Source of the DNA: Cardiobacterium sp963553325
GTDB taxonomy: Bacteria > Pseudomonadota > Gammaproteobacteria > Cardiobacteriales > Cardiobacteriaceae
Direction: 5' to 3'
Assembly (NCBI GenBank): GCA_963553325.1
Contig: CAUVOF010000001.1
Location: forward strand, 1 to 64,000
DNA length: 64,000 nucleotides
Shown here: positions 14,759 to 22,785 of the stretch, one piece after another
Layout of the letters: each line of letters begins with the position of its first letter
Position numbering within the stretch: position 1 is the first letter of the stretch
The notes under the pieces: generated by a model
Told to the model about the DNA's origin: nothing
The model's database searches: none
Seen by the model: only the letters and a program-made list of their open reading frames with translations
Made by a program: the position numbers and the translations under genes

Positions 14759-14974
14759 TTATTGTTTATCGACGGCGTCCAGTTGTTGCTGGGTGTGTTC
14801 AACTCCCGCGTCGATTTTGTTTTGGGCTTTATTGACGGTTTCGTCTTGGTATTTCAGCAGCGGGTTGTCCGCGCGCGCCGAGGATTCTTGCGAGGGGGCG
14901 GTTTTCGGCTTGTTATCGTCGCAGGCGGTGAGGGCGAAGGCAAAGCCAAGCAGTAATAGTGCGGTTTTTTGCAT
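14759..14974 (-). CDS. Small lipoprotein of unknown function
   Basis: The 71-residue protein has a clear lipobox (FALTACDD, Cys about residue 18) and a hydrophilic mature part (NPLLKYQDETVNKAQNKIDA) predicted as one amphipathic helix. I recognise no family with certainty. The ATG at 14974 follows an AGGAG-like site (AACATC context with GGAGAA upstream). It sits 25 bases downstream of hslR and may be cotranscribed with the min operon. Confidence 0.7.
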   Translation of the reverse strand: MQKTALLLLGFAFALTACDDNKPKTAPSQESSARADNPLLKYQDETVNKAQNKIDAGVEHTQQQLDAVDKQ

Positions 14975-14999
14975 GATGTTCTCCAGGTTGTGGGGGAAA

Positions 15000-15395
15000 T
15001 TATTCGCCGCCGTGGCGAAAAGCGCGGATTTGGCGGCGGCTGCGTTTGTCCGGACGGCGTTCCGGGTATTGCACCAGTTCACGCGCCGCCCGTTGTTGTG
15101 CGTGCAATTCAGCGCGGTGGGCAATGCTGGCGTCGGTTTCTTGGTAGTAGGTTTGCGCGATGCTTGCCGCAACGCGCTTGGCAGCACATTGGACGACGAT
15201 GACGTCGTAGATTTGTTCGCCGTGTTTGTCGATGTGCAGGCGGTCGCCGTTTTTTATGGGGCGCGCTGGTTTGGCGCGCTGCTCATTGACGAGTACTTGG
15301 CCGTTTTCAATGGCTGCTTTGGCAACTGCTCTGGTTCGGTAGAAGCGCGCCGCCCAGAGCCATTGGTCAAGGCGGACGCTCTCTGCTTCACTCAT
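15000..15395 (-). CDS. hslR: Heat-shock protein Hsp15, S4-domain RNA-binding protein
   Basis: The 131-residue protein opens with an S4 domain (VRLDQWLWAARFYRTRAVAK, then ENGQVLVNEQRAKPARPIK) and ends in a basic tail (ERRPDKRSRRQIRAFRHGG), the layout of Hsp15. Hsp15 binds stalled 50S subunits carrying nascent chains and helps recycle them. Its start overlaps the minE stop by eight bases, so it is translationally linked to minCDE. It is close to E. coli HslR in size (133 residues). Confidence 0.88.
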   Translation of the reverse strand: MSEAESVRLDQWLWAARFYRTRAVAKAAIENGQVLVNEQRAKPARPIKNGDRLHIDKHGEQIYDVIVVQCAAKRVAASIAQTYYQETDASIAHRAELHAQQRAARELVQYPERRPDKRSRRQIRAFRHGGE

Positions 15396-15687
15396 GGACG
15401 TCGCCGTCGTCAGCTTGCCCGTCTTCTACGGGCGCTTCCTTGTTGTGCAGGTTGATATTGAGTTCGAGCATTTCGATTTCGCCCTTGCGCGAGAAGTCGG
15501 CGCTGATGTCTTCAAGGTCGATAGCGAAGTATTTTTTCACCACTTCCAAAATTTCTTTTTTCATGGTTTCTAGAAATTGTGGCTGGCTTCCCTGGCTGCG
15601 CCGGTGCGCGACGATAATTTGCAGGCGTTCTTTGGCGATAGCCGCCGAATTGGCGCGGTTTTTTTTGAACAGATTAAAGAAACTCAT
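15388..15687 (-). CDS. minE: Cell division topological specificity factor MinE
   Basis: The 99-residue protein has the N-terminal amphipathic membrane-targeting helix (SFFNLFKKNRANSAAIAKER) and the anti-MinCD region, followed by the dimeric topology domain (RKGEIEMLELNINL). MinE stimulates MinD ATPase and drives pole-to-pole oscillation. It follows minD by two bases. The C-terminal ten residues are acidic (EDGQADDGDVHE), a small extension over E. coli MinE (88 residues). Confidence 0.95.
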   Translation of the reverse strand: MSFFNLFKKNRANSAAIAKERLQIIVAHRRSQGSQPQFLETMKKEILEVVKKYFAIDLEDISADFSRKGEIEMLELNINLHNKEAPVEDGQADDGDVHE

Positions 15688-15689
15688 GT

Positions 15690-16502
15690 TTAACCACCGA
15701 AGATTTTGGAGAAAAGACCCTTGCGTTTCGGGTCAACAAAGCGGTGTGGCAAATCATTGCCAAGGAAACGTTCAACCAGGTCAGAATATGCCTGCCCCGC
15801 CTGGCTGTCGGACATGAGAATGACCGGCTCGCCCTGGTTGGAAGCAGTGAGGACGCTTTCGGATTCGGGGATAACGCCCAGCAGTTTGATAGAGAGGATT
15901 TCGATGACATCCTCGATGGAGAGCATTTCCTGCTGCTGCACCCGCTCCGGGTTGTAGCGGGTGATGACTAGATGCTCTTTTACCGGCTCTTCGCCCAGTT
16001 CGGCGCGGCGCGATTTGCTGGCGAGAATGCCGAGAATGCGGTCGGAATCGCGTACCGAGGAGACTTCAGGGTTGGTGGTAATCAGGGCGTCATCGGCGAA
16101 ATAGAGCGCCATCAACGCGCCCTGCTCAATCCCGGCGGGGCTGTCGCAGATGATGTAATCGAAGTCCATCGCCTTGAGGTCATCGAGTACCTTGCTGACG
16201 CCTTCTTTGGTCAGCGCATCCTTGTCGCGTGTTTGCGAGGCGACCAGGGTGTAGAGGTTCTCTACACGCTTGTCTTTGATAAGCGCCTGGTTCAACTTCG
16301 CCTCACCGTTGATAACATTGACGAAATCGTAAACGATACGGCGCTCGACGCCCATAATGAGGTCAAGATTGCGCAAGCCGACATCGAAGTCGATGACGCA
16401 AGTCTTGAAACCCTTGAGGGCGAAGCCGCAGGCAATGCTGGCACTGGTCGTGGTCTTCCCTACACCGCCTTTGCCTGAGGTTACTACAATGATTCTACTC
16501 AT
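15690..16502 (-). CDS. minD: Septum-site determining ATPase MinD
   Basis: The 270-residue deviant Walker ATPase has SGKGGVGKTT (residues 9-18, signature lysine), switch DFDVGLRNLD, CDSPAGIE (switch II) and a C-terminal amphipathic membrane-targeting helix (KGLFSKIFGG). It recruits MinC to the membrane and oscillates with MinE. Length equals the E. coli protein. The start at 16502 is set by the conserved MSRIIVVTSGKGG beginning. Confidence 0.97.
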   Translation of the reverse strand: MSRIIVVTSGKGGVGKTTTSASIACGFALKGFKTCVIDFDVGLRNLDLIMGVERRIVYDFVNVINGEAKLNQALIKDKRVENLYTLVASQTRDKDALTKEGVSKVLDDLKAMDFDYIICDSPAGIEQGALMALYFADDALITTNPEVSSVRDSDRILGILASKSRRAELGEEPVKEHLVITRYNPERVQQQEMLSIEDVIEILSIKLLGVIPESESVLTASNQGEPVILMSDSQAGQAYSDLVERFLGNDLPHRFVDPKRKGLFSKIFGG

Positions 16503-16534
16503 ATTTTTTTCTCTTGAAGAATTGAGGCCGGGCA

Positions 16535-17281
16535 TTATACCGACACTATTTGCATACTTTCATCAGGATTGAGGCTGATGAAAACATTTTGCCGCACGAG
16601 ATTGGATTGCAACTGCTCTTTGTCCTGATAAAGACCGGCAATGGAGACGAGTTCGGCATCCAGCTCATTGCAATAAATATGTGCGCCGACGTTTTCCAGC
16701 CCGCCGGCAAAGGCACGACCGCGCAACGCGCCATGCACGGTAATGTTGCCATCGGCGTAAATTTCCGCGCCGGGGCTGACCGCGCCGACGATAATCAGGT
16801 CGCAATTTTCGGCCATCACGCGCTGACCGGAGCGGATGTTTTGGCGGATGACCTTGGTTGGGGTGAATTTGCGTGCGGGAGGGGTGGGCGGTGGGGGAGG
16901 CGGTGTTTCAATGGGCGCGCTTTCTTCTACCTTGTCGGCAAGCGGCGCCGCTTTGCCGCTTTTGCTTTCGTTGCTGAGGCGAACCTCTGCCAAGCCGGCG
17001 GCAATCAGCGCAGCGGGCGCGACCACGCCACCACAGACGCCGACCAAGCCGAGCTTGTGCCGTTCAAAAATCCGTTTCAACGTTTTCAGCCATTTGGCGT
17101 CAGGATGAAAACCCTGCAGCGCGGAAATATCGGCGACCAGCGGCTGCGTGGTAAAAAAATCCGGGGGAACTTGCGCAATCTTCTCGCTTAAGCGCTCATC
17201 AATCTGCGTAATATCGGTGTCTTGCAGCAGTACGGCGGTCACACTGACGCTGCGGCCTTTGAAATGGAGGGGGTCGCTCAT
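16535..17281 (-). CDS. minC: Septum-site inhibitor MinC
   Basis: The 248-residue FtsZ-polymerisation inhibitor has an N-terminal FtsZ-binding domain (FKGRSVSVTAVLL), a Pro-rich linker (ETPPPPPPTPPARKFTP, about residues 125-141) and a C-terminal beta-helix that binds MinD (RSGQRVMAENCDLIIVGAVS, then GNITVHGALRGRAFAG). I chose the ATG at 17281 because MSDPLHFKG aligns with the start of E. coli MinC; the open frame continues 60 bases further upstream, with another ATG at 17314, and no strong ribosome site separates the options. It is first in minCDE-hslR and divergent from argE. Confidence 0.93.
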   Translation of the reverse strand: MSDPLHFKGRSVSVTAVLLQDTDITQIDERLSEKIAQVPPDFFTTQPLVADISALQGFHPDAKWLKTLKRIFERHKLGLVGVCGGVVAPAALIAAGLAEVRLSNESKSGKAAPLADKVEESAPIETPPPPPPTPPARKFTPTKVIRQNIRSGQRVMAENCDLIIVGAVSPGAEIYADGNITVHGALRGRAFAGGLENVGAHIYCNELDAELVSIAGLYQDKEQLQSNLVRQNVFISLNPDESMQIVSV

Positions 17282-17358
17282 GGATTCGCTGACAATTCGT
17301 TGAAAAAGCGGCATGATAAAGTTTTCAACCAGAGCGCTCAAGGCGCAGGGGAACCGTG

Positions 17359-18489
17359 ATGCCAGAAATCCGCGACAAACTCGCTGCGCTTATCCGCTTT
17401 GCCAGCATCTCCGGCAGCGACATGGGGGCGCTGCTTGATTGGCTCAGTGCCGAACTCGCGCCCTATGCGAGCTTTTGCCAGCGCCTGCCGGCGGCAGATA
17501 GCTGCAACGAAGCGCTGCTTGTGCGCATTGGCGACGGTACAGGCGGACTGGTGCTTGCCGGTCATCTCGACGTCGTCCCCGTTGCCGGACAGCCGTGGTC
17601 TGCCGACCCGTTTACCTTGCGCGAAGCGGATAGCCGTTACTACGGGCGCGGCGTCTGCGACATGAAAGGCTTTTTCGCCTGCGCTCTTGCCGTTATCCCG
17701 CAACTACCACGCCTGCGCGCGCCGCTGTGGTTTGCCCTTTCCTGCGACGAAGAAATCGGCTGCCTCTCCGCGCCGCGTTTGGCGGAAGCCCTGCAACAGC
17801 ATGGTGCGGGCGATGCCTACGTTTGGGTTGGCGAACCAACGCTGCTGCAGCCGGTGGTCGCGCACAAAGGCATCACCAACCTGCGCACCATCCTGCACGG
17901 TCGTGCTGCCCACAGTAGCCAGGTTGGCCAAGGCATCTCTGCTATTCACGCCGCCGCACGCCTCGTTACTGCCATTGAAGACAGCATGCGTGCGCTGCAA
18001 GACGAAGGCCGCCTCGACCCGCATTTCGACGTCCCCTACAGCTCGCTGCACGTTGGCAAAATCATTGGCGGCAGCGCGGTGAACATCGTTGCCGACCACT
18101 GCGAAATTCACTGGGAAATCCGCCACCTGCCGCAAGACGGCTTTGCCACCATCCGCGCCCGCATCGCCGCCGCCGAGCACGCCCTCGAAGCGGCATATCC
18201 CGGCCTGCGCATCGACACCCGCACAACCACCGCCACCGTCGCCGCGCTGCAAGACGACAACAACGCCGCCTGGCTGGCGCTACTTGGCGCGCACCTGTCC
18301 GACACGACGCCGCAATACGTCGCCTATGCCAGCGAAGCCGGCGCCTACCAACAGGCGGGGATGCAAACCCTGATTTGCGGCCCCGGCAGCATCCGCCAGG
18401 CGCACCAGGCAGACGAATGGGTTGAGACGGCGCAGTTGCAACAATGTGCGGCAGTTATGCGCGCGCTTATCGCCGCACGTTGCGCATAA
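17359..18489 (+). CDS. argE: Acetylornithine deacetylase
   Basis: The 376-residue M20 metallopeptidase-family enzyme removes the acetyl group from N-acetylornithine in arginine synthesis. Metal and catalytic residues are visible: GHLDVVPV (His69, Asp71), GRGVCDMKG (Asp101) and SCDEEIG (Glu131-Glu132), with the C-terminal metal histidine in RQAHQADEW. The dimerisation domain lies about residues 175-285 (LHVGKIIGGSAVNIV). Related M20 enzymes (succinyl-diaminopimelate desuccinylase) are possible, but the sequence fits ArgE best. A GTG three bases upstream is a less likely start. Confidence 0.88.
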   Translation: MPEIRDKLAALIRFASISGSDMGALLDWLSAELAPYASFCQRLPAADSCNEALLVRIGDGTGGLVLAGHLDVVPVAGQPWSADPFTLREADSRYYGRGVCDMKGFFACALAVIPQLPRLRAPLWFALSCDEEIGCLSAPRLAEALQQHGAGDAYVWVGEPTLLQPVVAHKGITNLRTILHGRAAHSSQVGQGISAIHAAARLVTAIEDSMRALQDEGRLDPHFDVPYSSLHVGKIIGGSAVNIVADHCEIHWEIRHLPQDGFATIRARIAAAEHALEAAYPGLRIDTRTTTATVAALQDDNNAAWLALLGAHLSDTTPQYVAYASEAGAYQQAGMQTLICGPGSIRQAHQADEWVETAQLQQCAAVMRALIAARCA

Positions 18490-18493
18490 AAAA

Positions 18494-18514
18494 GCCGCTT
18501 CGTGAAGAAGCGGC
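18494..18514. terminator. Hairpin after argE
   Basis: GCCGCTTC pairs with GAAGCGGC around GTGAA, preceded by six A residues but without a downstream T-run on the plus strand. It probably ends argE transcription weakly. Confidence 0.4.
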
Positions 18515-18626
18515 AGACATTTCAGGTACATATAATAGAATTCGCATGCCCGCATTATACACAACATAAAGCGGAAATGACGGAAAAATTACCCAAAATC
18601 TAGCCCACTAACTCTCAGAGACAGCC

Positions 18627-19565
18627 ATGACAAACATCCACCTGCTTGCCGACATTGGCGGCACCAACGCCCGCTTCGCCCTCGGCGACGGCCAGCGTAT
18701 CTACGCCATCCAGACCCTGCCCACCGCCGACTATCCCACCCTGCAAGACGCCATCCGCGCCTACCTGCAAGCGCAAAATGAGACAGTCGCGCAAGCCGCC
18801 ATCGCCATCGCTAACCCCATCACTGGCGACCATATCCAAATGACCAACTGCCACTGGCAATTCTCTATCAGCGCTCTGCAACGCGAACTGCAACTGGAAA
18901 AACTGCACCTCATCAACGACTTCACCGCGCAGGCGCTCGCCATTCCGCGCCTTACTGCCACCGAAAAACGGCAGGTGCGCGCCGGCGAAGGCGTGGCGGG
19001 AACACCGCTTGCCGTCATCGGTCCCGGTACCGGGCTGGGCGTTTCCGCCCTCATCCCCAACGGCGACCGCTGGCTCGCGCTTACCAGCGAAGGCGGCCAC
19101 GTCAGCCTCGCGCCGTACAACGATGCCGAGTTAGCCATCTGGCAATATGCGCGCGCCCTGCATGGCCACGTTTCCGCCGAACGCCTCATCAACGGCGCCG
19201 GCCTCTCGCTTATCGACAGCGCCCTTGCCAACATCAACAACGACGTCAGCGATCGCTCACCCGCGGAAATCACCGCCGCCGCCTTGGCTGGCGAAGCGCG
19301 CGCCCGCGCCGTGCTGGACCACTTCTGCACCTTCCTCGCCACCGTTACCGCCGACCTCGTCCTCACCCTCGGCGCGCGTGGCGGCGTTTACCTCTGCGGT
19401 GGCATCCTGCCGCGCATCGCCGACTACCTCATCAACGACAGCCCGTTCAACGCGCGTTTCACCGACAAAGGCCGCCTAAAAAGCTACCTGGATACCGTTC
19501 CCGTCTGGCTGGTTACCGCCGACAACCCCGGACTGGTAGGGGTGGCGGAAACCCTGCGCGACTAA
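18627..19565 (+). CDS. glk: Glucokinase
   Basis: The 312-residue sugar kinase of the bacterial Glk group phosphorylates glucose with ATP. Motifs: LLADIGGTNARFAL (phosphate 1), HLINDFTAQALAIP (catalytic Asp), VIGPGTGLGVSALI, TSEGGHVSLAP (glucose-contacting Glu/His) and VYLCGGILPRI (adenosine site). It stands alone between argE and the queF-yhhQ pair. A TATAAT at 18531-18536 could be its -10 box, but no good -35 precedes it. Confidence 0.93.
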   Translation: MTNIHLLADIGGTNARFALGDGQRIYAIQTLPTADYPTLQDAIRAYLQAQNETVAQAAIAIANPITGDHIQMTNCHWQFSISALQRELQLEKLHLINDFTAQALAIPRLTATEKRQVRAGEGVAGTPLAVIGPGTGLGVSALIPNGDRWLALTSEGGHVSLAPYNDAELAIWQYARALHGHVSAERLINGAGLSLIDSALANINNDVSDRSPAEITAAALAGEARARAVLDHFCTFLATVTADLVLTLGARGGVYLCGGILPRIADYLINDSPFNARFTDKGRLKSYLDTVPVWLVTADNPGLVGVAETLRD

Positions 19566-19567
19566 AA

Positions 19568-19602
19568 TATACATACACGAACCCCGCTACCCTGTATGTA
19601 AA
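19568..19602. repeat. TACATACA hairpin repeat, copy 4
   Basis: TACATACA (19570-19577) pairs with TGTATGTA (19593-19600); loop CGAACCCCGCTACCC. It begins three bases after the glk stop and runs into the following terminator. Confidence 0.7.
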
Positions 19603-19627
19603 AAAAGCCACCTTGACGGTGGCTTTT
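19603..19627. terminator. Bidirectional terminator between glk and yhhQ
   Basis: AAAAGCCACC pairs with GGTGGCTTTT around TTGAC. It serves the converging glk and queF-yhhQ transcripts. Confidence 0.8.
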
Positions 19628-19630
19628 GCT

Positions 19631-20302
19631 TTACGACGCGGCGGGTGTTTCGCTGCCCTGTACCGTTGTCAGGCGCTTGGTCAAATAGCGCAACAACACC
19701 CCGTAAGCGGGCAGGAAAAACAGACCGCTGGCGGTAATCTTCCAGGCATAATCGGTCATTGCCAATTGCTGCCAATGCTCGGCCATATAGGGGTCAGGGC
19801 TTTGATAAAAAGCAATCGAGAAAAACAAAACCGTATCAATAATATTGCCCAAAATGGTGGAAGCACTCGGTGCGACCCACCATTGCGCATTCTGCCGCAA
19901 GAAATTAAAGACGGTAATATCGAGTAATTGCCCGACCAAATAACCAACAAAACTGGCAAGGGCAATGCGCGCCACAAAAATATCCAGCGACTGCAAACCG
20001 GCAAAGCCGACAAAATGCCCATCCTGGAACAGCACCGAAATCAAATAAGAAATCAACAGCGCCGGAATCATCACGCAAAAAATAATCTTGCGCGCCAGCG
20101 GGGCGCCAAAAATCCGCACCGTCAAATCGGTGGTCAAGAAAATAAAGGGGAAAGAAAACGCGCCCCAAGTGGTATGCAAATCGCCAATCTGGAAAGGAAT
20201 CTGCACCAAAATATTACTGGCGGCAATAACAAACGTATGCCAGAAGGCAAGCCAAACCAGCGCCTTGCGCTGCTGGGCAGCGGTAAAATGAAATTTCTGC
20301 AT
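19631..20302 (-). CDS. yhhQ: Queuosine precursor transporter YhhQ
   Basis: The 223-residue integral membrane protein of the VUT/QPTR family imports queuine-pathway precursors such as preQ0/preQ1. Six hydrophobic helices are visible; diagnostic segments are ASNILVQIPFQIGDLHTTWG, FIFLTTDLTVRIFG (family TDL motif) and SASTILGNIIDTVLFF. It starts ten bases after queF on the same strand, so the two form an operon under the preQ1 riboswitch, combining salvage with synthesis. Confidence 0.9.
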   Translation of the reverse strand: MQKFHFTAAQQRKALVWLAFWHTFVIAASNILVQIPFQIGDLHTTWGAFSFPFIFLTTDLTVRIFGAPLARKIIFCVMIPALLISYLISVLFQDGHFVGFAGLQSLDIFVARIALASFVGYLVGQLLDITVFNFLRQNAQWWVAPSASTILGNIIDTVLFFSIAFYQSPDPYMAEHWQQLAMTDYAWKITASGLFFLPAYGVLLRYLTKRLTTVQGSETPAAS

Positions 20303-20312
20303 GGTGCGCTCC

Positions 20313-20774
20313 TTAAGACTGGTAGAGGCGCGCCGTAGCACGGGCTTCATAAGCGCTGCCGGGCTTGCCATAGGTGGCGAGCGGATGAATGGCGATGCCG
20401 CCGCGCGGAGTAAATTCGCCGAAGACTTCAATATATTTTGGCTGCATCAAATGAATTAAATCCTTCATGATGATATTGACGCAATCCTCATGAAAGTCGC
20501 CATGATTGCGAAAGCCGAATAAATAGAGCTTGAGTGATTTACTCTCTACCAGTTTTTCGTCGGGAATATAGGCAATGCGGATGGTGGCAAAATCCGGCTG
20601 GCCAGTAATTGGGCAAATGCTGGTAAATTCCGGACAAACGAGGGAAACGAGATAATCGTTGTCGGGGTGTTTATTGGGAAACGCCTCAAGAATATCCGGC
20701 GTATAAGAAAGCGGCATAGCCGCCTGTTGATTGCCAAGCAGGGAAATGCCCGCTGGCTTTTGTGATGATGTCAT
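20313..20774 (-). CDS. queF: NADPH-dependent 7-cyano-7-deazaguanine reductase QueF (short, unimodular form)
   Basis: The 153-residue enzyme reduces preQ0 to preQ1 in queuosine synthesis. The catalytic Cys54 and Asp61 sit in FTSICPITGQPDFATI, and the NADPH-binding QueF motif is ESKSLKLYLFGFRNHGDFHE. Its length matches the short type I enzymes (as in Bacillus) rather than the 280-residue two-domain E. coli form. Start: MTSSQKPAG at 20774. A preQ1-I riboswitch lies directly upstream and covers the ribosome-binding AGGA. Confidence 0.95.
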   Translation of the reverse strand: MTSSQKPAGISLLGNQQAAMPLSYTPDILEAFPNKHPDNDYLVSLVCPEFTSICPITGQPDFATIRIAYIPDEKLVESKSLKLYLFGFRNHGDFHEDCVNIIMKDLIHLMQPKYIEVFGEFTPRGGIAIHPLATYGKPGSAYEARATARLYQS

Positions 20775-20781
20775 AATTTTT

Positions 20782-20818
20782 TCCTGGTTTTTTATTGTGG
20801 GAGGTCTGCGAACCACAG
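20782..20818 (-). promoter_or_regulatory. preQ1-I riboswitch upstream of queF-yhhQ
   Basis: On the minus strand the sequence reads CTGTGGTTCGCAGACCTCCC then ACAATAAAAAACCAGGA. TGTGG pairs with CCACA (P1), the loop has the class I C/U-rich core, and the A-rich tail with CCAGGA can pair back into the loop as a pseudoknot that hides the AGGA ribosome site. This suggests control of translation by preQ1. The fit is by eye to the preQ1-I consensus. Confidence 0.85.
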
Positions 20819-20826
20819 GGGCGCGG

Positions 20827-20854
20827 ATTCTACGCACGCCCGCCATTTTGTCAA
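20827..20854 (-). promoter_or_regulatory. Promoter of queF-yhhQ
   Basis: A perfect TTGACA is followed after 16 bases by TAGAAT on the minus strand. The predicted start falls around 20819-20821, at the first base of the riboswitch, which supports both calls. Confidence 0.75.
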
Positions 20855-20912
20855 TCAAGCGGCAAGCCTAAAGAACAGCAAACAAACACTTGTCAGTGAT
20901 GCGGCAGATGGC

Positions 20913-20941
20913 TTGCGCGCTGCGGCGTGGCTGTGTATGAT
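20913..20941 (+). promoter_or_regulatory. Promoter of tRNA-Thr
   Basis: TTGCGC is followed after 17 bases by TATGAT and then a GC-rich discriminator (TGCGCCCGC), the layout of a stringently controlled stable-RNA promoter. It is 17 bases upstream of the mature tRNA. Confidence 0.7.
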
Positions 20942-20957
20942 TGCGCCCGCTTTTCGG

Positions 20958-21033
20958 GCCGGTGTAGCTCAGTTGGTAGAGCAGCGCATTCGTAACGCGC
21001 AGGTCATGGGTTCAAGTCCCTTCACCGGCTCCA
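20958..21033 (+). tRNA. tRNA-Thr (anticodon CGT)
   Basis: The 76-nt cloverleaf has acceptor GCCGGTG/CACCGGC, D-arm GCTC/GAGC, anticodon loop TTCGTAA (anticodon CGT, reading ACG), TPsiC loop GGGTTCAAGTCCC and an encoded CCA end. The bottom anticodon-stem pair is A-C rather than Watson-Crick. It is a single-gene transcript with its own promoter and terminator. Confidence 0.96.
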
Positions 21034-21059
21034 GGCATTTCTCCTTCTTAAATGGTTTT

Positions 21060-21083
21060 CCCCGCCGCTTGGCGGGGTTTTTT
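21060..21083 (+). terminator. Terminator of tRNA-Thr
   Basis: CCCCGCC pairs with GGCGGGG around GCTT, followed by six T residues. Confidence 0.88.
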
Positions 21084-21093
21084 ATGCCCGCAA

Positions 21094-21945
21094 TCAAGTC
21101 TGGTAGCGTTTGTTTTCTTTTTTGGCAAACCAAAGGATGAGCTTGTCGAGCAGGAAGGTCGGCAGGATGCGCTTGGCGATGCCCATCACCCAGGTAACGG
21201 CGGTAACGTAGTAGCGCGCTTTGGGGCGTGGCGATTCGATGGCGTGGATGAGTTTCTGCACGACGGCATCGGGCGGCAGGGTAAACGGCAGCGGTTTGTC
21301 GCTTTGCAGGCGGTTAATCATCGAAAGGTAGCGCTCTTTGTAGCGGCTGTTGTCGAGGTCAATCCATTGCTGGAACTGCTGGTAAGCGTTGCCGCGGAAG
21401 CTGCTTTTAATCGGGCCTGGCTCAATCAGGCTGACGTGGATGCCGCTGCCAGCAAGCTCCAGCCGCAGCACGTCGCTCCAGCCTTCGAGCGCGAATTTGG
21501 TGGTGGTGTAAGCGCCACGGTAGCGCATTGCCGCGAGCCCCAAGACAGAGCTGTTATTGACGATGCGGCCATGCCCCTGTGCGCGCATCACTGGCAGGAT
21601 GCGCATGGTGAGGTCGTGCCAGCCGAGCAGGCCGGTGTCGAGCTGGTAGGCGAGCGCGTTGCGCGAGAGGTCTTCCAGCGCGGCGGGGATGGCAAAGGCG
21701 CCGTTGTTAAAAAGCGCATCCAGCGTGCCGCCGGTTTGCTTCAGTACCCAGTCAAGCGCCATGCGGATGCTGTCCGGCTCGGTGAGGTCAAGCTGGACGG
21801 CGTTTAGCCCTTCGCTTTTGAGTTGTTCGACGTCGGCGGCGTCGCGCGCGCTGGCGAATACTTGCCAGCCGCGCTCTTGCAGCATATGCGCGGCGCGGTG
21901 GCCAATGCCGCTGGAACAGCCGGTGATGAGGATGCTTTTTTTCAT
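21094..21945 (-). CDS. Short-chain dehydrogenase/reductase family protein
   Basis: The 283-residue SDR has the cofactor motif ITGCSSGIGHRAA (residues 7-19), NNGAFA in place of the usual NNAG, the active serine region NNSSVLG and the catalytic YTTTKFALEG (Tyr-x-x-x-Lys). It is followed by a C-terminal extension with a hydrophobic stretch (YYVTAVTWVMGIAKRILPTF) that may anchor it to the membrane. This fits the YbbO-like group of SDRs acting on aldehydes or ketones; the substrate is unknown. The start at 21945 is chosen from the SDR motif. Confidence 0.85.
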   Translation of the reverse strand: MKKSILITGCSSGIGHRAAHMLQERGWQVFASARDAADVEQLKSEGLNAVQLDLTEPDSIRMALDWVLKQTGGTLDALFNNGAFAIPAALEDLSRNALAYQLDTGLLGWHDLTMRILPVMRAQGHGRIVNNSSVLGLAAMRYRGAYTTTKFALEGWSDVLRLELAGSGIHVSLIEPGPIKSSFRGNAYQQFQQWIDLDNSRYKERYLSMINRLQSDKPLPFTLPPDAVVQKLIHAIESPRPKARYYVTAVTWVMGIAKRILPTFLLDKLILWFAKKENKRYQT

Positions 21946-22054
21946 GTTGCCTCTGGGTTGTGTAACTGGGGAAATTGTATGCCGGTTTGGTAGCGGGCGA
22001 GGCATTATTCGGGCAAGCAGCGGCGCGCAAACATCCCGCCCTGATGCGCGCGGG

Positions 22055-22738
22055 TCAGCTGATTTTGTTGTTTTGGTAGTGGGCGAGTAGCTCGGCGGCG
22101 GCTTCTTGTTCGGCTTTTTTGCGATTGCTGGCGCGGGCGGTGGCGCGGTAATCGCCGCTGGTTGCCTCGATTTGGAACAGGCGCGCGTGTTCCGGGCCGC
22201 TTTCGTTGATGATTTGGTAGTCCGGTAGCGGCAGGCCGCGTCCTTGCAGGTATTCTTGCAGCAGGGTTTTCGCGTCTTTGAGGCGGGTTGCGGTTTCCGG
22301 CAGGGCGGCGAGGTCGTCGGCAAGAAGGGCGAGAGTGATGCGTTCGCAGGTGGGGTAGTCGCTGTCGATATAGACGGCGGCGATGAGTGCCTCCATCGCG
22401 TCGGCGAGGATGGAATCGCGGCGCGCGCCGCCGCTTTTCAGCTCACCGCTGCCGAGGTGCAGGTGCTGGCCGAGGTTGAGGCGGCGGGCGACGGCGGCGA
22501 GGTTCTGCCCGCTGACGATGGTGGCGCGTAGGCGGGTGAGGTCGCCTTCGGGGACGTTGCGGCGGTTTTTGTAAATCCAAATGCTGCTGATGGTTTCGAG
22601 CAGGGCATCGCCGAGAAATTCGAGGCGCTCGTTGTGCGCGGCGCTGTGGCTGCGGTGGGTGAGGGCGCGGCTGAGGTGGCTGGGGTCGGTGAAGCGGTAG
22701 TTGAGGGCGTGTTCGAGCGGGTGCATTTGGTTTGTCAT
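22055..22738 (-). CDS. rnc: Ribonuclease III
   Basis: The 227-residue double-strand-specific RNase processes rRNA precursors and mRNAs. The catalytic signature ERLEFLGDALLE lies near residue 37 and the second metal-binding segment is DAMEALIAAVYIDSDY. A C-terminal dsRNA-binding domain follows (DAKTLLQEYLQGRGLPLPDY, then ARASNRKKAEQEAAAELL). A second in-frame ATG four codons later is also possible. It is separated from lepB (8769) and era (59260), with which it is often grouped. Confidence 0.95.
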   Translation of the reverse strand: MTNQMHPLEHALNYRFTDPSHLSRALTHRSHSAAHNERLEFLGDALLETISSIWIYKNRRNVPEGDLTRLRATIVSGQNLAAVARRLNLGQHLHLGSGELKSGGARRDSILADAMEALIAAVYIDSDYPTCERITLALLADDLAALPETATRLKDAKTLLQEYLQGRGLPLPDYQIINESGPEHARLFQIEATSGDYRATARASNRKKAEQEAAAELLAHYQNNKIS

Positions 22739-22785
22739 TGGGTTTGCCCCTCTTCCCCGCTAGCAACGGGGAAGAGTGTAGTGGT

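Noticed and set aside
17282..17341. Upstream extension of minC
   Set aside because: The extra 20 codons have no counterpart in MinC proteins; MSDPLHFKG aligns with the usual start. Kept only as an alternative because ribosome sites do not decide it.
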